In this document: positions 1-8,966 of the stretch, in pieces | How the letters are laid out: every line of letters begins with the position of its first letter | Numbering within the stretch: position 1 is the stretch's first letter | NCBI GenBank assembly: GCA_027317185.1 | Contig: DAHVFB010000002.1 | Span: 22,672-86,671 of the forward strand | Direction: 5' to 3' | DNA from: Deltaproteobacteria bacterium | GTDB lineage: Bacteria; Desulfobacterota; Binatia; Binatales; Binataceae | Length of the DNA: 64,000 bases | Program-made: the position numbers and the translations under genes | Notes under the pieces: generated by a model | Seen by the model: only the letters and a program-made list of their open reading frames with translations | Database searches by the model: none | What the model was told of the DNA's origin: nothing

Positions 1-2
1 AA

Positions 3-1508
3 CAGAAGGAGCTGTTGGCCTCCACGCGGACCAAGCCCTCTTCCGAGCATGGCGGTCACGGAAAACCTACGCCAAGCCCGACGCCGACTCCCACGTCGAC
101 TCCCACGCCCGCACCGCCGGTGCCGATCAGTCAAACCGGGACCTCTCCGACCGCAGTTAATTTGACTGGCGCTTTCGTCGGAACTGGCGACACGCTTTAT
201 GAACCACCTGATACGCAGATAGCCGCCGGGTTGAACGGCTCGACAACTGAATTGCTTGAGGCGGTGAATTTGACCGGCCAGGTGTTCAGTACCAGCGGCA
301 CCCTACTCACGACGTTGAACCTGTCCCAACTCACGATCGATCCGTCCACCGATAGCGTGAGCGATCCGCGGGTGCTGTACGACGCCGTCTCGCAACGCTG
401 GCTGATATTGTTGATCACCTTTTCGCCCACCACGGATTCGGGATGGGATCTCGCGGTCTCGCAGACCAGCGACCCGAGCGGGGGCTACAACCTGTATACG
501 ATCTCCACCGCCAACGTCGTGAATCCCGACGGTACGAAAGGAAATTTCCCGGACTTTCCGAAAATTGGTTTCAACGGCAATAAGGTGGTAATCACCGGCG
601 ACGCATTCCACGCGATCCAAAAGCACTCCGGGACCTCCTACAAGTTCGAAGGCACTGAATTCGTCGTGCTTAACAAAAGCGAACTGGTGAGCGGCGATTC
701 CTCCGCCAGCGCCGTGATGTTCCTGCCTGACCAGGGAGACCTTGCGATAGAACCGGCGCTGCATCTCAATCCCACGTCAACCCCTGGAGTTTCACCGGCG
801 GACAATCTGTACATGGCGGCGGTTAACGGGACCCTGGCCTCCACCTCAACCATCGACGTGTGGACGGTAACGGGGGTGCCTGGCGTAAGCACCGTCGGGG
901 CCGTTCGCACTTCGCTGCCGATTGGAACGCTTTCGATTCCACCCAACGCCCAGCAAGCCGGCAGCGGCGTGCTGATCGACACCAACGATGACAGCCTGCT
1001 CGATGCCGTCTTCCGCGACGGCTCGATTGCGGGATCGTTGTGGGTTTCGGCCAATGACGGATGCGTCCCGCCCAGTGACAGCGCGGTGCGTTCGTGCCTG
1101 CGCTTTATCGAGGTGTCGGTCGGGAGCGGTGGAACCAGCGGGTTGAGCGTCAGCCAGGATTTCGACTATGCGGGCCAGCCGGGTCTCTATTATTATTATC
1201 CGGCCCTCCGGACCGATTCATCCGGTGACCTTGCGACAGTGTTTTCCGGGTCTTCCACCAGTTCGTTCGCGTCGGTCTACTCGGCGTCGCGACTGGTTGG
1301 CGATACTGCGAATACCCTGACAAATTTTTCGACCATCGAATCCGGCGCGGCCGCCTACACCACGTCGCCGCCGCGATGGGGTGACTACTCAGGCGCGGGA
1401 ATCGATCCCGACGACAGCACTATCTGGATCGGCGGCGAGTACGCGGCGTCCGACAATCCAATCCTCGGTTCGCTTTGGGGCACCTGGATCGCCAGCGTAC
1501 AGCCATAG
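3..1508 (+). CDS. Secreted beta-rich hypothetical protein, 5' end cut by window edge
   Basis: The frame is open to the left edge (codons QKEL before the listed TTG at 15), so the true start and a probable signal peptide lie outside the window. The visible protein begins with a low-complexity Pro/Thr linker of PTPTP type (about residues 15-40). A long Gly/Ser/Thr/Asp-rich region with repeated V-D-x-W and D-P-R-V-L-Y-D style segments follows, like secreted beta-propeller or BNR-type proteins. It ends with a W-G-D-Y-S-G-A-G-I-D-P motif near the C-terminus, which recurs in bacterial secreted repeat proteins. There are no transmembrane segments. I cannot assign an enzyme activity. An AAGGAG lies just before the TTG at 15, but with only 3 bases of spacing, so I favour truncation over a real start there. 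Confidence 0.7.
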   Translation, partial: QKELLASTRTKPSSEHGGHGKPTPSPTPTPTSTPTPAPPVPISQTGTSPTAVNLTGAFVGTGDTLYEPPDTQIAAGLNGSTTELLEAVNLTGQVFSTSGTLLTTLNLSQLTIDPSTDSVSDPRVLYDAVSQRWLILLITFSPTTDSGWDLAVSQTSDPSGGYNLYTISTANVVNPDGTKGNFPDFPKIGFNGNKVVITGDAFHAIQKHSGTSYKFEGTEFVVLNKSELVSGDSSASAVMFLPDQGDLAIEPALHLNPTSTPGVSPADNLYMAAVNGTLASTSTIDVWTVTGVPGVSTVGAVRTSLPIGTLSIPPNAQQAGSGVLIDTNDDSLLDAVFRDGSIAGSLWVSANDGCVPPSDSAVRSCLRFIEVSVGSGGTSGLSVSQDFDYAGQPGLYYYYPALRTDSSGDLATVFSGSSTSSFASVYSASRLVGDTANTLTNFSTIESGAAAYTTSPPRWGDYSGAGIDPDDSTIWIGGEYAASDNPILGSLWGTWIASVQP

Positions 1509-1600
1509 CGTAGCCGCGGCGCAGTGAACTTCAGTGCAGCCGCGTTTCGATCGCGCAATGCGCGTTACTTTCGCGAACCAGCTACCCTCCGGCAATAGGC

Positions 1601-2242
1601 TTACCTGTCAGTATCGCGAGCGGCGCGGGGGATCGGCTTGAGATTAAGGTAAAACTTTTTTATCGGAGTGTCCCATAAGAGTGGGATGCCGCATCGGGCA
1701 ACTGCTTTTGCAGGATTACCCTGCACCATAGTCATCGCGGGGATTGATCGGGTCACGACGCTTCCGGCGGTAATCACCGCACCGCGGCCAATAGTAACGT
1801 TAGGCAATATTATCGATCCGGCGCCGAGGTAAACCTCGTCTTCTATCTTTACCGATACGTAGTTACTTAGATCTTCTTCATGGGGAAGCAGACTATGTAT
1901 ATGGGCGATTATCAAACACCTGATTCCGACCTGAACATCATTGCCGATCGAAATCCATTGCGGGTATGCAGTTTCCATCATCACGTCCGAAGCGATATGG
2001 ACGCGCTCACCGATCTTCACTCCTCGCTGGCGATGGGCCCAAATTCGGAAGCCGGTAGCGCCCGGCATCGAACGGGCAAGACTCTGCAGGATGCGGTTTT
2101 TCAGGGCTCGCCCGATGGACTCCTTGAACGCCGGCTTGTTGTGCGATTCCAAGCCATAGGCGGCGTCGGGCGTGATCTGATTGACGTCAAGAGGAAAGTT
2201 CTTATCCATGTTTCGTGACCGGGCAACTAAGCCGAACATCAA
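1601..2242 (-). CDS. Hexapeptide-repeat (left-handed beta-helix) O-acyltransferase
   Basis: 213 aa. The middle and C-terminal parts show the imperfect [LIV]-G-x4 repeats of the LbH acyltransferase fold (GVKIGERVHIASDV, ISIGNDVQVG, VYLGAGSIILPNVTIGRGAVITAGSVVT), ending in the usual QGNPAKAVA loop of the maltose/galactoside acetyltransferase group (CatB/NodL/Maa-like). Such enzymes move an acetyl or other acyl group from CoA, or sometimes from a carrier protein, to a sugar hydroxyl or amine. The ATG overlaps the end of the upstream carrier-protein gene by 4 bp, so this is the last gene of the LLM-adenylation-carrier-acyltransferase operon. The histidine in the AHIHSL segment is a candidate catalytic base. 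The N-terminal 60 residues are not typical and may be a small helical domain. An internal ATG (MDKNF) is an alternative start. Confidence 0.85.
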   Translation of the reverse strand: MMFGLVARSRNMDKNFPLDVNQITPDAAYGLESHNKPAFKESIGRALKNRILQSLARSMPGATGFRIWAHRQRGVKIGERVHIASDVMMETAYPQWISIGNDVQVGIRCLIIAHIHSLLPHEEDLSNYVSVKIEDEVYLGAGSIILPNVTIGRGAVITAGSVVTRSIPAMTMVQGNPAKAVARCGIPLLWDTPIKKFYLNLKPIPRAARDTDR

Positions 2243-2538
2243 GGCTGATCCGGGTGCTTATTATCGGTCGGGGTTTGACTTCTATCCGCGATATATCGGC
2301 AAAACGAGCCCAGGACGGTAAGTTGTTCCGGGTCAAGCTCAGAAAAGTCAATCACGATCCCAAAAGTCTGTTCGACAGTTGAGATAAGCTCGACGATATC
2401 GACCGAATCGATAATACCTTCGGTCAACAAGTCCAGGTCATCGGGCAGATCGTCAAGTTCGCGTCCTGCGGCAAGTATCGAGTTTTCCAGTCGAGAGACG
2501 ACAAGCGCCCTGACCTGCTCAGCGGAAACCACAGTCAT
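2239..2538 (-). CDS. Acyl/peptidyl carrier protein
   Basis: 99 aa, the normal size for a stand-alone carrier protein. The phosphopantetheine site is the GIIDSVDIVEL motif with Ser45 as attachment residue. Helices follow that fit the four-helix carrier fold (FGIVIDFSELDPEQLTVLGSFCRYI). It overlaps the adenylation gene upstream by 4 bp (ATGA) and the acyltransferase gene downstream by 4 bp. A GGAGGA ribosome site lies 6 bases before the ATG, inside the adenylation gene. The tight linkage makes it very likely the partner that receives the aminoacyl group from the preceding adenylation enzyme. No phosphopantetheinyl transferase is visible in the window, so a distant one must activate it. Confidence 0.93.
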   Translation of the reverse strand: MTVVSAEQVRALVVSRLENSILAAGRELDDLPDDLDLLTEGIIDSVDIVELISTVEQTFGIVIDFSELDPEQLTVLGSFCRYIADRSQTPTDNKHPDQP

Positions 2539-4139
2539 CCCAGTTCCTCCAGGTGCTTCTGCAATTGGCGACGATCGATTTTACCATTGGCGTTCAGCGG
2601 CCATTGTTCAATTTTGTGAATCCTGCGGGGTACCGCGTAACGGGGGAGCCGATGCTTAAGTTTATCGCGCAGCAGACCCATATCGGCTTTCGCGCCGGCT
2701 ACAAAGACTTCGATCGCCGCGGCGCCCGTACTGGTTAGAGGCCATCCCAGTGCAATGGCCACCTCTACGCCGGCTTCCGCCCGCAGTACGGCTTCGACCT
2801 CCTCCAACTCGACTCGATGTCCCTGAACCTTGATTTGATGATCGAGTCTGCCCAAATAAGTCATCGAACGATCGTCCTTGGACGACCGCACCCGGTCACC
2901 AGTGCGATAATAAAGCTCTTGTTTGGCCGCCGGCACCACAAAGCGCGCCGCGGTCTGTTCGGGATCCCGCCAATAGCCCAGCGATACCTGCGGGCCCGTC
3001 AACAGAAGTTCGCCCTCCTCACCCGGCGCAACCTCGACGCCGTTCGCATCGGCAACCATCGCCACCATACCCGGTATCGGATCACCGATGGGAACTATTT
3101 CGCGCTCGCATTGCGCTGGTGAGCTGGCCGGATCCCAGCGATAGATAGTGCAGGCAATAGTCAATTCGGTGGGCCCGTATAGATTTTCGACAATGCTGTT
3201 CGGTGCGGCAGCAGCCCACGTCGAGGCGATCTCAGCCGGCAAGGGTTCGCCGCAGAACAAACTCAGCCGCAAGTTCGGATAGTGACCGGCCCCCAGCGAC
3301 CCCAGTCTTTTCATCAGGACGCCTACCGATGGAACTGAAAACCACACGGTAATACGAGCTTCCTGTATAAAGGAGCCGGGATTCAACATCGTCCGCTGCG
3401 ACGGGCAGCACACGCACGCACCCGCCTCCCAGGCAACGAACATATCGAACACGGAGAGGTCGAAGGTCATATCGAAAGTCTGTGAAAAGCGATCGCCGCA
3501 GGTTACTCGATAACGATCCATTATCGCGTCGACAAAATGAGTGACGTTGCGCTGGGCAACCATCACCCCTTTTGGTATTCCCGTGCTGCCCGAGGTGAAC
3601 AGAACGTAGGCCAATGCGTCTCGAGTTTTCGGACGCTCCCGCCACGCAGCCGCCGGGTCCAAATCCTTCCGCGCGATAAACCGATGGGCCGGCCAGCGTA
3701 ACTTCAAATCGCCTGGTTCATCGCGATCGGCAAGTATAATGAGCAGTGGATAGTCAATCCCGTGAAGTAGTTCCGCAAGCTGCGGTTCGGACGCGCCATC
3801 AACGATGATCGAGCGGCACTCCGATCTGGCAAGCATCGTACGTGTTCGCTCCGGCGGGAATCCCCGATTCAGCGGCAAATAGCCATTGCCCGCCAGAAGG
3901 GATCCCAACACGCCAGCGAAGGCCGCGGGGGATCGGTATGCGAACACCCCGGTCATCGCGGGACCTCCCTCCGGAGTATGACTTTGGATAGTCGCGGCGA
4001 GCCGCGTGGCCGCCTCGCGTAGCTCGCGATACGTTACACATACGCCAGCCACGTCCACCGCGGGACGATCCGGGTGAGTTTCAGCCGAACGTAGAAACCC
4101 GTGGTAAAGCGGGCGATTCGGATCGTCTGCCGCAGTCAT
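2535..4139 (-). CDS. Stand-alone NRPS-type amino-acid adenylation enzyme
   Basis: 534 aa, a full adenylation domain with no fused condensation or thiolation domain. Core motifs: A3 LFTSGSTGIPKG (about 181-191), A4 FDLSVFDMF (226-233), A5 NLYGPTE (319-325), A7 YYRTGDRV (about 420), A8 YLGRLDHQIKVQGHRVE, and A10 NANGKIDR with the catalytic Lys. It should activate an amino or other acid with ATP and load it on the downstream carrier protein. Aligning by eye to PheA gives a ten-residue specificity code of about D-L-F-S-L-C-L-I-A-K. This does not match a code I am sure of; it is loosely reminiscent of the DLYNLSLIWK cysteine code. DltA-like enzymes have the same architecture, but no dltB/dltD is present. 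The 4-bp overlaps at both ends show translational coupling. Confidence 0.92.
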   Translation of the reverse strand: MTAADDPNRPLYHGFLRSAETHPDRPAVDVAGVCVTYRELREAATRLAATIQSHTPEGGPAMTGVFAYRSPAAFAGVLGSLLAGNGYLPLNRGFPPERTRTMLARSECRSIIVDGASEPQLAELLHGIDYPLLIILADRDEPGDLKLRWPAHRFIARKDLDPAAAWRERPKTRDALAYVLFTSGSTGIPKGVMVAQRNVTHFVDAIMDRYRVTCGDRFSQTFDMTFDLSVFDMFVAWEAGACVCCPSQRTMLNPGSFIQEARITVWFSVPSVGVLMKRLGSLGAGHYPNLRLSLFCGEPLPAEIASTWAAAAPNSIVENLYGPTELTIACTIYRWDPASSPAQCEREIVPIGDPIPGMVAMVADANGVEVAPGEEGELLLTGPQVSLGYWRDPEQTAARFVVPAAKQELYYRTGDRVRSSKDDRSMTYLGRLDHQIKVQGHRVELEEVEAVLRAEAGVEVAIALGWPLTSTGAAAIEVFVAGAKADMGLLRDKLKHRLPRYAVPRRIHKIEQWPLNANGKIDRRQLQKHLEELG

Positions 4140-5398
4140 TCGCGCCCTCTAGTCGTTGCGATCGCTTTAGCCGCGCCGGGCAATACTGGAGGATTCGCCG
4201 CCAGCGCGGTAAGCGGAATTGTCCTTGATAAGGTGTTGGCATCCGCCGACGCCAGGCTGGCTGCCGCCATGCGAAATGCCGTCTGGCAGGAATGTAGATC
4301 CCGTTCTGCGAGGGGGATATCGAGAATATACCGGGTGAACCCTGCTCGCATATATTTACTAATCTCATTTGATACCGTTTCGTAGCCGCCGACCAAATAG
4401 GGACAAAAAGTGTTGTAATTCTTGAATGGCCATAGCCAATAGACACTGCGTTGACCGCTGGTGTCCTGTTCCATCGCCGACAATTGTTTATGCCATTGAG
4501 AATCTGAGAGTTTCATCGCCAGTGCATGACGGATCTGACCTTTGCGATCGGCGGGAAATCTCTGCTGCGCCAGTTGCCATGCTTGTTCGTCAGTTTCAGC
4601 CGCGATGATTCCGATGCGGATCCCCATGTTGCAGCGCGGCTCAAGCGGCGGATATTCCTCGCCCGGCTTCGGGTACTCGACTGCAACCGCATTGAGGGCC
4701 GCGGCGGTTTTCATGCCTGCGGGTGAAGAACCCGAAACGAAAACTCCAGGCATCAGATCGGAGGGGAGCAGCGGTTGTAAGCTGAGGTTCTTCACCCGGT
4801 AAAAGTCGCCGGCGAAAGTGACTGGCGTTTTCCCAGTCAATAGTTGCTGAATGATGGAGGTATATTCGGAAATTCTGGCATAGCGCTGATCGTGCGGAGT
4901 CTCGTCGCACAAGGCGGTTAGATCGTTGCGAAAGCCACCCGCTATCATATTCAGGTAGATTCGGCGGCCGTATAGATATGCCAATGAAGTCACCATCCTG
5001 GCGACCGAATAGGGATGCATATATGCAGGCTGCACTGCTACCAGTGGACATAGGCGCGCGGTGTTGGTGAGTACGATCTGGGTGGCTATCCATGGATCGA
5101 TCAGCCGGTTGTCGGAGTAAATTAGAATGCCGCTGCAGCCTGCCTCTTCGCTCCAGCGCGCCACTTCGGCGAGATGGGCCGCATAAACCTTGCCCGCATA
5201 GGCGGCAGACTGAGGCGCGGTGGAAAATAATGAAAACCGAAATGGCTCAGCTTCAGTGGTGTTTCCAGGCTGCAACACGGTCAACCCTCTAGAGGCTCCC
5301 GCCTCGCTGCGGGCCGGCATCCGTGATTTGTTCTCGATGATTCCCAAGCGGTAGCCATCGATTGCGCATCCGGCAAATAAATTCTCCGACCAGTTCAC
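4136..5398 (-). CDS. LLM-class (luciferase-like) flavin-dependent monooxygenase of a carrier-protein pathway
   Basis: 420 aa from a GTG start. After an unusual N-terminal extension of about 50 residues, the bacterial-luciferase TIM barrel begins at FRFSLFSTAPQ. It continues through RWSEEAGCSGILIYSDNRLIDPW, RIYLNMIAGGFRNDL and VFVSGSSPAGMKTAAALNAVAVEYPKPGEEY, the pattern of the MupA/SsuD-type LLM enzymes seen next to PKS/NRPS modules. These use reduced flavin and oxygen for hydroxylation or oxidative cleavage. The gene overlaps the adenylation gene by 4 bp, so it probably acts on the carrier-bound aminoacyl group, as an inference from context. The ribosome site before the GTG is weak, and a downstream start (MPARSEAG) is possible. 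Confidence 0.85.
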   Translation of the reverse strand: MNWSENLFAGCAIDGYRLGIIENKSRMPARSEAGASRGLTVLQPGNTTEAEPFRFSLFSTAPQSAAYAGKVYAAHLAEVARWSEEAGCSGILIYSDNRLIDPWIATQIVLTNTARLCPLVAVQPAYMHPYSVARMVTSLAYLYGRRIYLNMIAGGFRNDLTALCDETPHDQRYARISEYTSIIQQLLTGKTPVTFAGDFYRVKNLSLQPLLPSDLMPGVFVSGSSPAGMKTAAALNAVAVEYPKPGEEYPPLEPRCNMGIRIGIIAAETDEQAWQLAQQRFPADRKGQIRHALAMKLSDSQWHKQLSAMEQDTSGQRSVYWLWPFKNYNTFCPYLVGGYETVSNEISKYMRAGFTRYILDIPLAERDLHSCQTAFRMAAASLASADANTLSRTIPLTALAANPPVLPGAAKAIATTRGRE

Positions 5399-5612
5399 GA
5401 CAAATTCACTCGCAGTACGTCACGTTTCCATAACTTAGACTAGAACTGCATACTCGTGACGGCGCTAAGAATAGAACGTTTCCGCCTCCGCTAACTGGCT
5501 GTTGGGCTGCGAATAATGCGAATTTTTGGGCATAATTCACGAAGGAAAAGGACGTTTTTGGAAGTTTTAACACCAGATCGTGCATCCCCTTGCGATGGGC
5601 GAGCTTACCCAT

Positions 5613-6836
5613 CTACCGAGCAGGGCGCTCAGGCGCGGTATGCGGTTGCGGAAGATCGCCGATCGGGGCGTCTTTAATCAGCGCGGCAACTGCATCACAA
5701 AGGTTTTCCCGTTGAGCGTTCCATCCAAGGCCGGTCATTATCGAACCTGCTCGTTGGACGATCCGGGCACGATATTCCGGATGGTCGTGAAGTTCTGCGA
5801 TCGCGGCCGCCAACGAGGCGACATTGCCGGGCTCGAAGTAACGCACCGCATCCTCGGGAAAAAAATGTTCTATCGTACGCAGGCGTGCCGTAATCACTGG
5901 AATTCCCAGCGCGGCATATTCCAGCAGCTTCACCGGCAGCATCAGGTGGGTCGCGCTGCTCGGAGGATTCGGCACCAGGCCGGCCGAGACCGTGGAGAGC
6001 GCCGCGGGCAGTTGCTCGAGCGGAACCTGACGCTCGAACCGCACGCGATCATCGAGTTTGAGCCGCGCGCAAAGCGCTTGGGCTGCTTCCCAGAAATCAC
6101 CGGTGCCCAGCAATCGCAGCCGCAATTGCGGAATGCGATCGCGCAGCTCATGGATGGCGTAGAGCGCGGTATCGATACCCAGCCGGCGGCTGACGGTGCC
6201 ATGAAATACCAGGGTGAAATGATCGTCTTTGGGCGGCGAGCCGTACAGATCACCGATTGGCTTGAAAATTTCTGGGTTGGGAGAATTCAACACCACATCG
6301 ATTTTCTCGCGCGGTATTCCGGACTGCACCAGACGCTGCGCGTGCGGCTCATGCACCGCGAGTATCCGATCGGCAAGCCACGCGCTGGCGCGCTCTTCGA
6401 GCATCAGCAAGCGTGCGCCAGCCGCTCCCAATCGTCCATCGAACTTGTCGCGGTAAAGCTCGGGCATGGTGTCGCGGATATCGAGCAGAATCTTACTGCC
6501 GAGTAGCTTCGGAATCAGGGCGCTTAGCACCGCGGCGTCCGGCATGGTGCACACGATCACGAGGTCATACTTCTGTCGCAGGGACAATCTGGCGGCGGTC
6601 ACCGAGGCTAAGGCAAAAAATCTCAGGTAGCTGAACAGGTAGCCGACTCGGCTGGCGCCATGGTATTTCGGCATCGGCAGCCAGATCACATTGATGCCGT
6701 TACGCTGACCGCGGACCTTGGTGGCGACGCAGATTACGTCAACCGAGTGACCTTGTTGAGCGAGGGCCTCCGCATGACGCTTTGATCGCGCGTCGGAAAC
6801 CCAGGTGTTGTAAGTGATCATTAAAATCCGCGCCAC
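5613..6836 (-). CDS. Glycosyltransferase family 4 (GT-B)
   Basis: 407 aa with the GT-B two-lobe pattern: N-terminal ARILMITYNTWVSDARSKRHAEALAQQGHSVDVI, central DIRDTMPELY and ADRILAVHEPHAQRLVQSGIPREKIDVVLN, then the C-terminal Rossmann lobe with HGTVSRRLGIDTALYAI, LRLLGTGDF and the nucleotide-sugar-binding region LPVKLLEYAALGIPVIT followed by FEPGNVASLAAAI. The usual E-x7-E is shifted to K-L-L-E-Y, as in many GT4 members. It should transfer a sugar from an NDP-sugar in the cytosol. Start is GTG at 6836 with AGGAG 8 bases upstream. It lies 86 bp after the carbamoyltransferase and 214 bp before the LLM gene, all on the same strand, so a common pathway is plausible but not proven. Confidence 0.92.
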   Translation of the reverse strand: MARILMITYNTWVSDARSKRHAEALAQQGHSVDVICVATKVRGQRNGINVIWLPMPKYHGASRVGYLFSYLRFFALASVTAARLSLRQKYDLVIVCTMPDAAVLSALIPKLLGSKILLDIRDTMPELYRDKFDGRLGAAGARLLMLEERASAWLADRILAVHEPHAQRLVQSGIPREKIDVVLNSPNPEIFKPIGDLYGSPPKDDHFTLVFHGTVSRRLGIDTALYAIHELRDRIPQLRLRLLGTGDFWEAAQALCARLKLDDRVRFERQVPLEQLPAALSTVSAGLVPNPPSSATHLMLPVKLLEYAALGIPVITARLRTIEHFFPEDAVRYFEPGNVASLAAAIAELHDHPEYRARIVQRAGSIMTGLGWNAQRENLCDAVAALIKDAPIGDLPQPHTAPERPAR

Positions 6837-6922
6837 CGGAATATCTCCTCGCAGTTCTGCGCATCGCTCTCCGTCTTACCTGTCGCACATGTTGGTTCAG
6901 TGATCGGTAGCTATCGAAGCTC

Positions 6923-8692
6923 TCACACCGAGTTGCTCAGGCGGGTCACCAGCATGTTCTCAAGAAAAAGGCAGTCGATTCCCGTGTTCAGAAAGGTTTC
7001 CAGCGCTTCACGTGGAGTGTTAACGATCGGCTGTCCCTTGACGTTGAAGCTGGTATTGAGGACCATCTCGCGGCCGGTCGCCCAGCCCACCGCGCGAAGC
7101 AGATTGTGAAAGTCGGGATTGTCGGTAGCTGAAACCGTCTGCATGCGTGCGGAGCCATCCACATGCGTGATAGCCGGCAGCGTCGCGCGATGTTCGGGCC
7201 GCACATCCACGGTCGCAATCATGTAGGGATAGAGCGCCCCCGGCGCCACTTCGAACCAGCGATCGGCCTCCTCGATCGTGACCGCCGGTGCGAACGGCCG
7301 GAACGCCTCACGCTTTTTGACCATTGCGTTGATCCGATCACGCATCTCGGGATGGGCCGGATCGGCGAGAATACTGCGATTGCCGAGTGCGCGTGGTCCG
7401 AACTCCATTCGTCCGCGGTACCACGCCAGCACCTTCCCTTGCTTGATGAAATTGGCGGCTTCGCTGCTGGTCTGATCGAGGTCGTTGAAGCGTCTCACTT
7501 TGATTCGATCCGCGAACTGTGCGACTGCGGTATCGATCGCCGGCTGGGAATATCGGGGGCCGAGAAACGGGACCGGCATGCGCTGATTCATCACCTCACC
7601 CTTAAGCGCAGCGCGATGAAGCGCCGCACCGAGCGAGGTGCCATCGTCGCCGGCCGCGGGCTGCACATAGATTTCGTCGAACAATCCGGACCGCATGAGT
7701 CTGCCATTGGCGGTACAGTTAAGCGCGACGCCACCCGCCATCGCGAGTCTGCGCAATCCGGTTTCGCGGGCGAAATGGCTGACGATGTGCATGATCACCC
7801 GATCGAGACAAGCCTGCAGCGCCGCCGCGACATCGCAGTGATCGCGGCTGATTTCGTCAGCCGGATCGCGCCGGGCAATTAGATTGTCGGCCAGCCATTG
7901 ACGCGTTTGCAGATAATTTTCGCGTTCATCGCGAGTGCGATTCAGGCGCAGAATCGGGATGTGCACGGAGCCGTCAGGGCGGCACTCAATGGCATTGCGG
8001 AAGACCGGTTCGTAGTGCGCCGGATCGCCGTAGGGCGCCAACCCCATGATTTTGTATTCATCGGAATTGAAATCGAAACCGAGATGAAGCGTAACCAGCG
8101 AATATAGGATCCCGATGGAATCGTTGGCCGATAGCTCACGCAGCTTCTGCAACCGTCCTTCGTGCGCTCGATAAATTGAGACACTCTGCGACTCCCCCAT
8201 CCCATCGATCACGATTACCAGGCACTCGTTCCATCCGGAGGTGAAGTAGGCGCTCGCGGCGTGACATAAATGGTGATCGACCTGATGAACCGATGCGGGT
8301 GGAAAGTCTGGACAATGACGGGCTATCTGTTCCAGCAGGGCGTGCTTCGAGTAAACCGTCTCATAGCGACGAGCGTAGAGCGGATCGAGCGAAAAAACGG
8401 CCTTGTGACGGGAATAATCGAAGGAATGGGCAACCTCGCTGACATCGCCAAGTGAAATGCCGGCTTCTCGCAGACAATAGTTGATCGCTTCGATGGGGAA
8501 ATCGCCGCAATGCTTCTTGCCATTGAAGCGCTCTTCGGCTGCGGCCGCGACCACCGTGCCGTCGACGATCAACGCTGCGGCGGCATCAAACCCCTGCAAA
8601 ATTCTGTACTCACGCTCATCCAATCCGGACCAATTCGCCTGCTTAAAACTGAGCGAATTGGCCAGTCCGCTGATTCCGAGGATTGCACTCAT
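6923..8692 (-). CDS. Carbamoyltransferase (NodU/CmcH/TobZ family)
   Basis: 589 aa from the ATG at 8692, chosen over the longer ORF because AGGTG lies 7 bases upstream and the family start (MSAILGIS) fits there. N-terminal Kae1-like part: FDAAAALIVDGTVVAAAAEERFN, the metal-binding VHQVDHHLCHAASAY (H-x3-H) and VIVIDGMGE. C-terminal YrdC-like part: DDGTSLGAALHRAAL, MEFGPRALGNRSILADP, FRPFAPAV and NTSFNVKGQPIVNTPREAL. These enzymes make a carbamoyl-adenylate from carbamoyl phosphate and ATP and transfer the carbamoyl to a hydroxyl of a sugar, antibiotic or Nod factor. As first gene of the minus-strand set, it suggests that a glycosylated, carbamoylated product is made. Confidence 0.94.
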   Translation of the reverse strand: MSAILGISGLANSLSFKQANWSGLDEREYRILQGFDAAAALIVDGTVVAAAAEERFNGKKHCGDFPIEAINYCLREAGISLGDVSEVAHSFDYSRHKAVFSLDPLYARRYETVYSKHALLEQIARHCPDFPPASVHQVDHHLCHAASAYFTSGWNECLVIVIDGMGESQSVSIYRAHEGRLQKLRELSANDSIGILYSLVTLHLGFDFNSDEYKIMGLAPYGDPAHYEPVFRNAIECRPDGSVHIPILRLNRTRDERENYLQTRQWLADNLIARRDPADEISRDHCDVAAALQACLDRVIMHIVSHFARETGLRRLAMAGGVALNCTANGRLMRSGLFDEIYVQPAAGDDGTSLGAALHRAALKGEVMNQRMPVPFLGPRYSQPAIDTAVAQFADRIKVRRFNDLDQTSSEAANFIKQGKVLAWYRGRMEFGPRALGNRSILADPAHPEMRDRINAMVKKREAFRPFAPAVTIEEADRWFEVAPGALYPYMIATVDVRPEHRATLPAITHVDGSARMQTVSATDNPDFHNLLRAVGWATGREMVLNTSFNVKGQPIVNTPREALETFLNTGIDCLFLENMLVTRLSNSV

Positions 8693-8966
8693 TATTACAC
8701 CTATTCGAGGCGATTGAGCCGCGCCATTGCCGACAGTCGCCTTTTCCAAACGGCGCTCGCTTGCCTTGGACCGATACTGCCATTTTCAGCAATTTTAAAA
8801 TGGATAAAACCTACGTCTGGGAGTGCCGCTTTGGTTCACCGTTGCCATTCAAGGCGAAACGGTTTCGCTCTTTGGTACGAATCGGCAGGCGAGGCCGAAA
8901 ATGCCCCGTAGCGGTTGGTTCTTTTCCCAAACAGGACCAGGCGGACGCGACTTGGGCCCGGCGCGG

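Noticed and set aside
5406-5612. Minus ORF of 68 aa in the gap between GT4 and LLM genes
   Set aside because: It ends right before the LLM gene but has no ribosome site, no motif and an AT-richer composition; the gap more likely holds a promoter for the LLM operon.
5580-6506. Plus-strand ORF of 308 aa opposite the glycosyltransferase
   Set aside because: Antisense frame; the GT4 motifs on the minus strand are unambiguous.
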